NCBI GenBank assembly: GCA_041397525.1
Contig: JAWKWL010000001.1
Coordinates: 558,001 to 622,000 of the forward strand
Reading direction: 5' to 3'
Length of the DNA stretch: 64,000 bases
DNA from: BOKV01 sp041397525
Lineage (GTDB): Bacteria > Pseudomonadota > Alphaproteobacteria > Rhizobiales > Rhizobiaceae
The position numbers and the translations under genes are program-made. Positions within the stretch are counted from its first letter, which is position 1. Each line of letters begins with the position of its first letter. This document shows, one piece after another, positions 54,125 through 62,911 of this stretch. The notes beneath the pieces were generated by a model that was not told the DNA's origin, did no database searches, and worked only from the letters and a program-made list of their open reading frames with translations.

Positions 54125-54802
54125 TCAATAAATCCACTGGTCCCAGACACGAACCTTGACGCTCTCACCCGGTGTGATTGCCCCTTCCCGCTCGACCCAG
54201 GCCACAAGCCCGCGCCGCATGTGCCCGGCATCCTTGAAGGCAAGTGCCATGTCGGTACGGGTCCAGTCAAAATCCCGGCTGCGGCTGGCAGTTTCAGTAT
54301 CTTCCGGCAATACCGCACCGCCAGTGCGATGCGCGTTGAGGTGCCGCGCTATTTCACCGCCCGCCAACCTGCAGGGTGCATTGTAACCATCAACGCGCAG
54401 CGTCACTCCGCCTTCGAAGAACAACAGGCTTCGCGGCGGCAGGAATGACAGATCGGCTATTCCTTCCAGCACGAGATTGGCACCAATCCAGCCCGGTTCA
54501 ATTTTCGAAACGCCGAGATTGTCGGCAATCGCTGCCATGTCTTCGACCGACAGGATCGAGACCTGCCGCTCATTGCGCATCTCGGTGCCGCGCTGGTACC
54601 ACGGCTCGCGACTGCCGGATTGTCGGGTCAGGCCCGCGTGAAAATCACCTGGAATTCCGTCGTAGGAAAGCGGCAGACTTTCGACGGGTTGCGAGACAAA
54701 ATCCCGCCCCTTCGCCATCAGCACACCCGTAACCTTTCCCTCAAGCCGCCTGCCTGGAATGATCTTGCGCGCAAAAGCGCCTTCATTCTCGTGCTTGTTC
54801 AT
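54125..54802 (-). CDS. MOSC-domain protein
   Basis: A 225-residue protein with the MOSC fold of molybdenum-cofactor sulfurases and related sulfur carriers. The family segments are the early GIPGDFHAGLTR, the NLVLEGIADLSFLPP strand, VTLRVDGYNAPCRLAGG with the conserved cysteine, and GLVAWVEREGAITPGESVKV. It probably handles Moco-linked sulfur or metal chemistry. It is divergent from the AhpD-like gene. The substrate is unknown. Confidence 0.85.
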   Translation of the reverse strand: MNKHENEGAFARKIIPGRRLEGKVTGVLMAKGRDFVSQPVESLPLSYDGIPGDFHAGLTRQSGSREPWYQRGTEMRNERQVSILSVEDMAAIADNLGVSKIEPGWIGANLVLEGIADLSFLPPRSLLFFEGGVTLRVDGYNAPCRLAGGEIARHLNAHRTGGAVLPEDTETASRSRDFDWTRTDMALAFKDAGHMRRGLVAWVEREGAITPGESVKVRVWDQWIY

Positions 54803-54891
54803 GCCTGCATTCCCTCACCGCTTGGAATCTCGTCCCTGTCGGTTCATGGTATCGCAAACCACCCACGGGTGAAGCTTGTTCCGGAGGAAAA

Positions 54892-55467
54892 ATGACAAAG
54901 AAAGAAAAAATTGTGGCTCTGAAACTGCCCAAATCGGAATATCCGCTCGACGAGCGCCAGCAGAAATATCTCGATGTCTGCCAGGAAAAGCTCGGTTTCG
55001 TGCCCAATGTCCTGTCCGCCTATGCCTGGCATGGACAGAAGCTTGCCGGTTTCAGCGGCATGTATAACGAATTGATGCTGGGCGATTCCGGCCTGACCAA
55101 GCTGGAGCGCGAAATGGTCGCCGTTGTCGTTTCGTCAGCCAACCATTGCTACTATTGCCTGACGGCACATGGCGCAGCCGTGCGCCAGCTTTCCGGCGAT
55201 CCGGCGCTTGGCGAACAAATGGTGATGAATTACCGCGCGGCTGATCTGTCGCCCAAACAGCGTGCAATGCTTGATTTTGCCTGGAAGCTGACCAAGGCAC
55301 CCGAGACCATCGATGAGCCGGACCGCGATGCCCTGCGCAAGGCCGGATGGAGCGATCGAGACATCTGGGACATCGCAGCCACCGCGAGCTTCTTCAACAT
55401 GTCGAACCGCATGAGTGCTGCGACCGATATGCGCCCGAACGACGAATATCACTCGCTGGCACGATAG
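54892..55467 (+). CDS. AhpD-like peroxidase-related protein
   Basis: A 191-residue carboxymuconolactone-decarboxylase/AhpD-family protein. The redox centre is SSANHCYYCLTAHG with a CxxC pair and the partner histidine. The start LKLPKSEYPLDERQQKYLD and the end FFNMSNRMSAATDMRPNDEY match the 'peroxidase-related' subgroup. It probably has alkylhydroperoxidase or disulfide reductase activity against oxidative stress; this is inferred from the family. Confidence 0.88.
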   Translation: MTKKEKIVALKLPKSEYPLDERQQKYLDVCQEKLGFVPNVLSAYAWHGQKLAGFSGMYNELMLGDSGLTKLEREMVAVVVSSANHCYYCLTAHGAAVRQLSGDPALGEQMVMNYRAADLSPKQRAMLDFAWKLTKAPETIDEPDRDALRKAGWSDRDIWDIAATASFFNMSNRMSAATDMRPNDEYHSLAR

Positions 55468-55475
55468 GTTCAGGC

Positions 55476-56501
55476 CTATTTCTGCCAACCCAGTTTCTTC
55501 GCCAGCGCCTCGGTCGCCACGCGCCGGTCCTTGTTGCCGGGATGCGTGTCAAGCCAGCCGGTTTCGTCCGAACCGGGTTTGTCCCCGCCAATCCGGTCGA
55601 GCAGATCAACAAAGGCAAGCGGGTCACGCCCTGCCCTGATCATGGTTTCAACGCTTTGTCGGTCAGCATCGGCCTCGAATTCGCGGGTATAGGCAAAGGT
55701 CTGCAGGGCGCTCGCCTGGCTCACCACGTCATCGACCAGCTGACCGGAATCGCCACCGATCACACCGATCATGAATCCGATGCCGAGAACCCGGTACAGC
55801 TGTTTCAGCGAATGCTGGCCTGCGACATGCCCGATCTCATGCGCCAACACGCCCGCAATCTCGTCATCGGACTTTGCCAGCTTGATCAATTGGTCCGTAA
55901 TGACAATGGTCCCGCCGGGCAGTGCAAAGGCATTTGCCCCAACCCTTCCACCATCACGGAACAGCAATCTCAGCGGCGGGTTGGCATGGCCGGAAGCTTT
56001 TGCCACATCGTCGAACAGCGCCTGCACTTCCGCCTGTTTTTGCGTGGAGGTTTTCGTTTCAGAGAGCAGCAACCGGTCAACGGTTTCAAGCGTACCCCTG
56101 TCCATTGATGTCACGACCACGTTGGGTGTTACTGCAGCCGCTCCTGCCGCAAGGGCGGGAAGACCGTAGCGATACAGCCCGAACAACAAAGCCACCGTCA
56201 CCACCGCAGCGATGCTGACGAATTTCCAGCTTGCCTCCAATCGGGCCAACCGTGAGAAGAAATGCCCGTGGCTGTCTAGAAGCGTGTCGATATCGGCACC
56301 CGCCGCCACCTCGAACACAGAACCATCCGCAAAGGTCAGCTTGCGCGGCACATTGCCAAGCTTGTCGGAGACCGTTGCCAGAACCGGGCGGTGCACGGTT
56401 TGGTCATCGCCGATCACCATCCGCAGATCATCACGCTCGCCCCACAGTTTTGCAGGTTCGGAACGTGCCACTTCCGGTCGGAAATAGCGGCCTTCGATCA
56501 T
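55476..56501 (-). CDS. M48-family membrane metallopeptidase
   Basis: A 341-residue zinc metalloprotease. One membrane helix at about 93-112 separates a short N-terminal domain from the protease domain. The HEIGH zinc motif is at residues 221-225, and the third ligand lies in REFEADADR further on. It belongs to a minus-strand cluster with the DUF898 gene, 19 bases apart. Members of the family degrade damaged or misfolded envelope proteins. Confidence 0.87.
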   Translation of the reverse strand: MIEGRYFRPEVARSEPAKLWGERDDLRMVIGDDQTVHRPVLATVSDKLGNVPRKLTFADGSVFEVAAGADIDTLLDSHGHFFSRLARLEASWKFVSIAAVVTVALLFGLYRYGLPALAAGAAAVTPNVVVTSMDRGTLETVDRLLLSETKTSTQKQAEVQALFDDVAKASGHANPPLRLLFRDGGRVGANAFALPGGTIVITDQLIKLAKSDDEIAGVLAHEIGHVAGQHSLKQLYRVLGIGFMIGVIGGDSGQLVDDVVSQASALQTFAYTREFEADADRQSVETMIRAGRDPLAFVDLLDRIGGDKPGSDETGWLDTHPGNKDRRVATEALAKKLGWQK

Positions 56502-56519
56502 GATCGCGTTCTCATGTCC

Positions 56520-57620
56520 CTAGAGGCCAAAGTCGATCCCCTCGATATCAAAGAACTCAGCCGAGGCGACATTGCCCTGGGGTGCGGCCTCATCAACAAA
56601 ATGGTCGAGCGAACCCGCCGCCACAAGAGCAGTACTGGCACAAAGATACTTCCATGTCCTGATCGCAGCCCAAGGCCGCATCAGGCCGATCGTGACGATG
56701 GATGTGATGAGGTTCGATACCAGTATCCAGACATAGCGACCGCGTCCGAGCGTCGAGTTGAACGAGTGTTGACCATCAAGCTTCGTCGAATTGAACGCCA
56801 CATTCCTGACACCGGCAAGATAGAAAAGAAAGGCAAGAATGATGCCCGCATACGCTCCGATCACTGCAGCGATGCTGGTTAGCGACCCCATTCCGCTGCT
56901 GGGAAATCTAGCACGCAAGGCAATATCCGATGAAGCCAGCAGGCCACTGCCGATCGCCGCAGCAAGAATGGTGGCAATCAGGCCGGCACCGATGGCAAAG
57001 AGAAAGGTCATTCCCAGGTTGCCGTACAATTTGCCAAGCGGAGCACCGGTTTCAAAACGCGAAGCGCCATAACCCAGATGCCTGCCGATATAGTTGCTCG
57101 AAAGGCGTGATGTCACCGGTGCCAGGAGACCAAGGCTCAGTATCGCCAGATACGGCATGATGATGAAACAACCGAACGCACCCCAGTAGCTGCCGCGAAA
57201 ATTGAGCCGCACATTGCGATAGCTTGTCATGCGCGCATTGAATGCCATGGACTTGTTGATCAGCCATGGGAGTGCAAGCAGGTAGGGAATGAAGATCAGG
57301 CCGAAAAGCGGACTGACGAAATTCACCAGCAGGTTGACCACCAACAGGATGCCAAAAACGATCAGGCGCCCGATCAGTATCTGCTTCGGCTTCGCGTGAT
57401 ATTCGAAATTGTACCCATCGAGCCAGGTATTGCCATAAAAATAGCGCAGCCGGCGGACCTTGGCCCACGCGGTGTAGATGCCAAGCGTGACGATGGACAA
57501 CAGCAGGTTGACGATCCAGATGCCAAAATATTCCCGCGCATTGCCGGTGAAGGAAAAACCGAGTTCGCGACTTTCGCGTCCTGCGTCGACTGGTGTCTGG
57601 GTCGGAATGGTATCCATCAT
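56520..57620 (-). CDS. DUF898 (YjgN-like) membrane protein
   Basis: A 366-residue inner-membrane protein with about eight helices, matching DUF898/YjgN. The family signatures are FSFTGNAREYFGIWIVNLLL followed by YTAWAKVRRLRYFYGNTWLDG, and the second copy ITSIVTIGLMRPWAAIRTWKY. The ATG at 57620 (or 57617) follows a short gap from the next gene. Function is unknown; its partner here seems to be the M48 peptidase. Confidence 0.85.
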   Translation of the reverse strand: MMDTIPTQTPVDAGRESRELGFSFTGNAREYFGIWIVNLLLSIVTLGIYTAWAKVRRLRYFYGNTWLDGYNFEYHAKPKQILIGRLIVFGILLVVNLLVNFVSPLFGLIFIPYLLALPWLINKSMAFNARMTSYRNVRLNFRGSYWGAFGCFIIMPYLAILSLGLLAPVTSRLSSNYIGRHLGYGASRFETGAPLGKLYGNLGMTFLFAIGAGLIATILAAAIGSGLLASSDIALRARFPSSGMGSLTSIAAVIGAYAGIILAFLFYLAGVRNVAFNSTKLDGQHSFNSTLGRGRYVWILVSNLITSIVTIGLMRPWAAIRTWKYLCASTALVAAGSLDHFVDEAAPQGNVASAEFFDIEGIDFGL

Positions 57621-57651
57621 CTTGCCCCCATGTACTGTTGCCTGACCCGGA

Positions 57652-58443
57652 TTATTCGGCTTTCCTCGCCAGATCACGGGCAAAGGCCAACGCTTGGCCT
57701 TCGCAGCCCTGCTCGACCATCCAGCCCATGACGGCCATCGGATTGGCGATATCGACCTCATCAGGAAGCTTGTGCAGATCGATCAGCACATCGGTACCGG
57801 TAATTCTGAGATACAGCTCCCTGCTTTCGGTTGCAAGCGCATCGGGCAACACAAACTGGTTGTCGCCCTTGGCCCACATGAAGTTCTTTTCCTCGCTTTC
57901 CCCGGCCTTGGCCGAGAAGGAAACCTCCGTCGCATCATTTGCCCTGCCCAGAATGATGTTGTCACCCTTGACGCAACCCTGACCGGAGCGGTGAACAGAC
58001 AGCACCCACGGATCCGCCAGGCCTTTGGGATCCTTCGATGAACCAAGATTGCGTGCCACACCGAGCGAGTCGGAGTTTTTCACATCGCCCGCAAGCAGGC
58101 CGGCGATTTTTGCCAGCGTTGAGCGGTTCTCCTCACCCTTGACCTCACCGTCATTTGTGGCAGCGGAAATGTCATCTTCGGTCACCGTTATTGCAGCAGG
58201 TCCCGGAATCTTGTGAACGCTGCCGTCCTCGCCAAGCAGGGTGACACTGGTGCCGCCCGGGATGTTCAATTCCGTCACAGGTTTCAACACCCTGCCCGGC
58301 TTGAACTCCTCAGAAACCGGTTCGGCTCCAATGATGACATACTGGCTCTGCGAACTTGCAGGCAGCGATGACAGGCAGATGCAAAATGCGGTAGCGGCCA
58401 CATTGGCAAACACGCCGGGCAGGGATCTGTGAAAATCCTTCAT
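57652..58443 (-). CDS. exported protein of unknown function
   Basis: A 263-residue protein with a signal peptide (FANVAATAFCICLSSLPASS). The mature part has a short beta-rich domain (SVTLLGEDGSVHKIPGPAAITV) and a C-terminal half with two cysteines (GQGCVKGD and EQGCEGQA). It stands between the adenylate cyclase gene (12 bases) and DUF898 (31 bases) in the same direction, so it belongs to one operon. I do not recognise a family. Confidence 0.7.
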   Translation of the reverse strand: MKDFHRSLPGVFANVAATAFCICLSSLPASSQSQYVIIGAEPVSEEFKPGRVLKPVTELNIPGGTSVTLLGEDGSVHKIPGPAAITVTEDDISAATNDGEVKGEENRSTLAKIAGLLAGDVKNSDSLGVARNLGSSKDPKGLADPWVLSVHRSGQGCVKGDNIILGRANDATEVSFSAKAGESEEKNFMWAKGDNQFVLPDALATESRELYLRITGTDVLIDLHKLPDEVDIANPMAVMGWMVEQGCEGQALAFARDLARKAE

Positions 58444-58455
58444 TGCACTGGTCTC

Positions 58456-60426
58456 CTATTTCTCGCCCAAGATAATGTCGGAATTCTTGGCGCCGTGTGA
58501 CAAACGATACACCTGGAACCGGATCAATGCATCATCACCGTCAGTTTCTGCGATCTTGTTGAAAGCGGCAAGGGCATCCGGGTCACCACATCGCAACATG
58601 GCGAAGGCCTCCTGATAGGCTGCGAGCTGCGAATTCTCGGCTTCCGAGCGTTCCTTCACCCTTCCCAGCGGCTCGAAAGTCTCGATGCCATCATGCTTGC
58701 CCTTGAGAAAAATGTTTCCAATCGGGCGAAACACGAAGCTGCTTGCAGCTTCCATCACCGGACCACTGACGCAAAGCCTGGTGCCAATATACTTGTTCGC
58801 ACCTTCGAGCCGCGCAGCGGTGTTCACCGTGTCGCCAATGGCGGTGTAGTCGAAAAAGCGTTGTCCGCCAAAATTTCCGACAATGGCAGCGCCGTGGTGA
58901 ATGCCCACGCGCGTCACCCCGAGTTTCAGTCCGCGACTGGCAAGTTCCTGCCGGAAGCCTTCCGAGAACCGGTCAACCGCGAGCGCGAGTCCCACCGCCT
59001 GGTTTGCCTGGTCCGACTGCTCCAGAGGTGCACCGAAGAACCCGACAACCGCATCGCCCACGACCTTGTCGATGGTGGCACCGGCTTCAACGAACAGATT
59101 GCACATGCGATCGAGATATTCATTGAGGAGGGCCGCAATTTCCTCCGGCGCAAGTGACTCGGAAAAGCTCGTGAAACCTTCCAGATCGGTAAAGACGCAT
59201 GTGATCATGCGCCTTTCCCCGCCCAGTTTAAGGCTTTCCGGGTCAGCTACAATCGTGTCGACTATCGCCGGGGAGACATATTGCGAAAAGGCGCGCTGAA
59301 GGAAACGGCGCTCGTCATTGTCGCGTTTCCAGGCGAGGAAAGTGACGAATGCCGCTACGCCGCCGATCACTATTGTAGGCGCCACCACAGGCACATGAAT
59401 GGCAAAACGCGAATAGCTGACATAAGCAAACACCCAGTTCAGCGCCAGCAACCCGGTCACGGCGACCGGCTTAAGAAGGATGGGCATCGGGCGATAGGCG
59501 ATCCACCAGCACATCATCGCCGAAACTGATCCCAGCGCCAGCAATAACGGCCAGGCAAAAGCGCGTATCTCGTCACCCCTCAACAATTGCTGCAACAAAT
59601 GCGCATGGATCACAACGCCAGGCAACGTTCCCGATGAAATGCCATTGGGGATGATGAAGGGCGTCGGGTGCCGGTCGTCGAGCTTCAGGTCAACGCCGAT
59701 CAGGACATATTTGCCGGCAAACCATTCCGGCGGCAGGAAGGAAGCGCTCTCGGCAGGGTATTTCGGAAACGCGAAGGGTTCTGCGTGTTCCGTGCGGTAA
59801 TAGACCATTGTCTTGCGTTCGGTATCGGGTGGCTGTTCCAGAAAACCGGCAATTGCCTGGGTAAAGCCCGCCACCCAGCGACCCTTATCGAGGCGTCCGG
59901 GAAATATCTCACGCACCACTCCGTCAAACCGGTCGCGCGCCAGAGTTGCCAGTCCGCGAAACGCGTCCGGCGCATATCGGTTGAGCCATTCCACCTGTTT
60001 GGGGTCCAGCCCGTCCTCTTCCATCGCATTGGCAATAACTACGGGAACTCCGCTGCTGACAGAGGCGGAAATCGCCTTGGCCAGTGCCTCGTCCTTCGCT
60101 GCTTCCGTTGGCTGGTCAAACAGGATGTCAATGCCGATTGCCTTTGGTTCGGCCCGCGAAACGGCCTCCACCAGCCCGGCCAGAAACTGCCGGTCAATCG
60201 GTGAGCGATAGGGATACTGCTTCAGCGTATCCTCACCAATGGCAACCACGACGACGCCATCGGGCTCGCCGACAAAAGGCGAGGAAGTCGAGGACAGAAG
60301 GTCGCTCAGCAGGTTCTCAACGGGACGCGAGACCAGCGCCGTTACCAGCATGAACAGCGCCAGCACAAAAAACCAGGTCCACAGTCCGCGGCCGGCCAGC
60401 TTGGATATGGATCGTGCAATGTTCAA
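58456..60426 (-). CDS. CHASE2-domain adenylate/guanylate cyclase
   Basis: A 656-residue class III cyclase. The N-terminal helix is followed by a CHASE2 sensor domain (about 30-280) that faces the periplasm, three membrane helices (about 290-370), a linker, and the catalytic domain (about 400-600). There FTDLEGFTSFSE gives the first metal aspartate, KVVGDAVVGFFGAP the second, and DYTAIGDTVNTAARLE the transition-state residues. The only in-frame start is TTG at 60426, which lowers expression. It heads the operon with the exported protein. Confidence 0.88.
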   Translation of the reverse strand: MNIARSISKLAGRGLWTWFFVLALFMLVTALVSRPVENLLSDLLSSTSSPFVGEPDGVVVVAIGEDTLKQYPYRSPIDRQFLAGLVEAVSRAEPKAIGIDILFDQPTEAAKDEALAKAISASVSSGVPVVIANAMEEDGLDPKQVEWLNRYAPDAFRGLATLARDRFDGVVREIFPGRLDKGRWVAGFTQAIAGFLEQPPDTERKTMVYYRTEHAEPFAFPKYPAESASFLPPEWFAGKYVLIGVDLKLDDRHPTPFIIPNGISSGTLPGVVIHAHLLQQLLRGDEIRAFAWPLLLALGSVSAMMCWWIAYRPMPILLKPVAVTGLLALNWVFAYVSYSRFAIHVPVVAPTIVIGGVAAFVTFLAWKRDNDERRFLQRAFSQYVSPAIVDTIVADPESLKLGGERRMITCVFTDLEGFTSFSESLAPEEIAALLNEYLDRMCNLFVEAGATIDKVVGDAVVGFFGAPLEQSDQANQAVGLALAVDRFSEGFRQELASRGLKLGVTRVGIHHGAAIVGNFGGQRFFDYTAIGDTVNTAARLEGANKYIGTRLCVSGPVMEAASSFVFRPIGNIFLKGKHDGIETFEPLGRVKERSEAENSQLAAYQEAFAMLRCGDPDALAAFNKIAETDGDDALIRFQVYRLSHGAKNSDIILGEK

Positions 60427-60527
60427 TAGATACGCGCCAGTGATTCCGTTTCAATGAAACGATACCATGATTGGACGGGCTGATCATGCCCGCAAATCCG
60501 GGAGAAGGCTATTGGGTTCAAACAGGG

Positions 60528-61208
60528 TTACCAGGCGAGTTCGGCTCCATCCCAATTGATGAAATGGCCGCTTTGCTGCATCGTCAGCCTGTCGGCAATA
60601 GCCAGAATGCCCGCTGCACTTTGCTGCGGCGTGATGTCGGCAGCCTTGCCGCCCATGTCGGTCCGCACCCAGCCCGGATGCATGGAAACAACAGCAATCC
60701 CCGCACCGCGCAGGTCGCTCGCCAGTCCCTGCATCACCTTGTTCACCGCCGCCTTGGACGCGCGATAGGCAATGCGGTCGGAGCTTGAATGGGACATCGA
60801 CCCCATCCGCGAGGAAATGGTCACGACACGCGGATTGCTGCTGCGCCTGAGATTGGGCAGGAACGCCTGCGTAACAGCCAGCGGCGCCAGCGTATTGACG
60901 GCCAGCGTCTCGGCAAAACCGTCGAAATCCATGTCGAGCGTCGACTGGTGTTGCGGCCCGATGATCCCGGCATTATTGATGAGAATATCAATGGGAGCAT
61001 CAATGGAAGCGGCTGCAGCCCGCACTGCAGCATGGTCCGTGACATCGAAAACCAGATCATGAAACTGCGGGTGATCACAGATATGCGCCGCTGGATCGCT
61101 GACGGGACTGCGTGCTGAACCATAAACTGTCCAACCCCTTGCGAGCGCCTGTTTCGCCAGTTCCAGCCCGATGCCGCGTCCTGTTCCGGTGATGAGGATT
61201 GTGGTCAT
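60528..61208 (-). CDS. SDR-family oxidoreductase
   Basis: A 226-residue short-chain dehydrogenase. It has the cofactor motif TGTGRGIG, the NNAG segment, the active serine in ISSRMGS and the YRASK catalytic pair around residues 148-152. It overlaps the next gene by 4 bases and probably works with it on the same sugar or polyol pathway. The substrate is unknown. Confidence 0.87.
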   Translation of the reverse strand: MTTILITGTGRGIGLELAKQALARGWTVYGSARSPVSDPAAHICDHPQFHDLVFDVTDHAAVRAAAASIDAPIDILINNAGIIGPQHQSTLDMDFDGFAETLAVNTLAPLAVTQAFLPNLRRSSNPRVVTISSRMGSMSHSSSDRIAYRASKAAVNKVMQGLASDLRGAGIAVVSMHPGWVRTDMGGKAADITPQQSAAGILAIADRLTMQQSGHFINWDGAELAW

Positions 61209-62545
61209 GTCGTGATCAGGCCTTCCGCTGTCTTGCGCAGCCGGAAGGCTGCGAGGTTGTGATCAAGCTCAACATCCTCATGGGTCAATATGGTATCCGC
61301 CTTGACCGCGCGCCGCATCCTCACCCCACCGGAAAGACCAAGCGGCAATGCGCCCATGGCAACTGAGTTTCGCGCCGGGCGCAACTGCCCCGCAACCGTG
61401 TAACCGCCCTCCCCGTCCAGCACTTCGCCTACGGAAAGATCGCGCTTGGCGACCGCAACCACATCTCCCCGAAACTCCCGGGCAAAGCCTGTCGCTTCCC
61501 CCCGCAGGCCAACACTCGCAACCGACATGCCCAGTTCCAAACCGATCAGGTGCCATTGCTTGTAGAGGCACATGAAACGCCCCGTATCATCGGTCTTCAC
61601 CTTGTATTCCTCAAGGCATTTGCGCTGGTAGTCGGTCTCCGCCTCGACCACCACGAACACCCCCATGCGAATGTTCTGGGCGAACTCGGTTCCATCCGGT
61701 TTCAGTCCGTTGATGACCTCAACCATGCCTGTCCGCTCCAGCGCTCCGCCAACGTCGCGCGGACGCATCAGCGAGGGGATTACATCAATCGAGCCCAGCG
61801 GATAAGTGAGGCCATGGGTGGGCACATCAAGCCCGCAGGCATTGGCAATTGCTGCCGATTCAATCGCCGGCTTGGTGCCGTCAAGAAACGAGTTGAACAT
61901 CTTCGGATTGAGCCGCCCCCGCTCCGCCTGTTCGCGCGTCAGGCCCCAGTGATCCCAGACAGTGTCGGGTGTCGAAAACCGGAATTCAGGCTTCCACTTG
62001 TGACCCCTGCCTGCGGCCGCAACCCTGAAGCCGCAGGTCCGCGCCCAGTCCACCAGGTCGCAGGTCATCGCAGGCTGGTCGCCAAAGGCCATCGAATAGA
62101 TGACGCCTGCCGATTTCGCGGCATTGGCAATCGCAAGGCCGCAAAAACTGTCGAGTTCGACCGTGGCGCTGATCACATGCTTGCCGTTGGCAAATGCCGC
62201 CAGCACATGCTCCGCCGCGACAACCGGATTGCCGGTCGCTTCAACAATGATCTCGATTGCCGGATACCGGACCAGCGCCTCGACACTCTCGCCGACATGG
62301 GTATTGCCGTCACGCAGGGCAGCATCAAGCGAGGAAGCGCCATATTGCTCTGCCGTCCAGTGCACATTGGCAAGGTTCGACTTCGCCTGCGCCACATTGA
62401 GATCGGCAATGCCGACCACATGCACACCGGGAATGCGCACCGCCTGGGACAGGAACATCGAGCCGAATTTCCCCGCGCCAATGACGCCAACCCGGATCGG
62501 ACTCCGGTCAGCCTGACGCGCAAGAAGAAGATGGTGCAGTGACAT
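61205..62545 (-). CDS. homoserine-dehydrogenase-like oxidoreductase with SAF domain (COG4091)
   Basis: A 446-residue NAD(P)-binding protein. The Rossmann motif VGVIGAGKFGSMF is at about residue 20, the middle resembles homoserine dehydrogenase (VEATGNPVVAAEHVL), and a C-terminal SAF-like domain (VKADTILTHEDVEL) is present. Members of COG4091 act in sugar-acid or polyol catabolism, although most are uncharacterised. The 4-base overlap with the SDR gene supports a joint pathway. Confidence 0.8.
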   Translation of the reverse strand: MSLHHLLLARQADRSPIRVGVIGAGKFGSMFLSQAVRIPGVHVVGIADLNVAQAKSNLANVHWTAEQYGASSLDAALRDGNTHVGESVEALVRYPAIEIIVEATGNPVVAAEHVLAAFANGKHVISATVELDSFCGLAIANAAKSAGVIYSMAFGDQPAMTCDLVDWARTCGFRVAAAGRGHKWKPEFRFSTPDTVWDHWGLTREQAERGRLNPKMFNSFLDGTKPAIESAAIANACGLDVPTHGLTYPLGSIDVIPSLMRPRDVGGALERTGMVEVINGLKPDGTEFAQNIRMGVFVVVEAETDYQRKCLEEYKVKTDDTGRFMCLYKQWHLIGLELGMSVASVGLRGEATGFAREFRGDVVAVAKRDLSVGEVLDGEGGYTVAGQLRPARNSVAMGALPLGLSGGVRMRRAVKADTILTHEDVELDHNLAAFRLRKTAEGLITT

Positions 62546-62742
62546 TGGTGCCTTTCGGGACGCGTTTCACAATTCACACCGACCTTGCGGCAATGCCCGA
62601 CTGACTGCAAGGCGAAAGGCGGTCGGTTCAAAGCCAGGCCACAAGGGGACTTCCTTGTGCGTTCGGGGATGCTGCCTGCAATGCGCCGGAGCCCGCCCGT
62701 AGACTCAACCCATCATTCAACATCAATGAGAATCGTTATGTG

Positions 62743-62862
62743 ATGGTGACCCAATATCTTGCAGCCGTGCCTACCGTTACGCTCGGCAAACCGGTCACAA
62801 ACCTCTCCAACCATTTCGCCGAGATCACCAATGCTATAAACATGGTGTTTCAAGGATTTTGA
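62743..62862 (+). CDS. possible 39-residue protein
   Basis: An open frame starting MVTQYLAAVPTVTLGKPVTN in the gap between the two flanking minus-strand genes. It has no strong ribosome-binding site and is not strongly hydrophobic. A hairpin follows its stop. Evidence is weak. Confidence 0.25.
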   Translation: MVTQYLAAVPTVTLGKPVTNLSNHFAEITNAINMVFQGF

Positions 62863-62866
62863 GATG

Positions 62867-62893
62867 TCTTGCGGCGTCCGACCCGCCGCAAGA
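62867..62893. terminator. hairpin between the tiny frame and ettA
   Basis: TCTTGCGGCG pairs with CGCCGCAAGA around a 7-base loop. No T-tract is present on either side, so termination is weak at best. Confidence 0.35.
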
Positions 62894-62911
62894 GGAGTCG
62901 TGATTTAAGGC

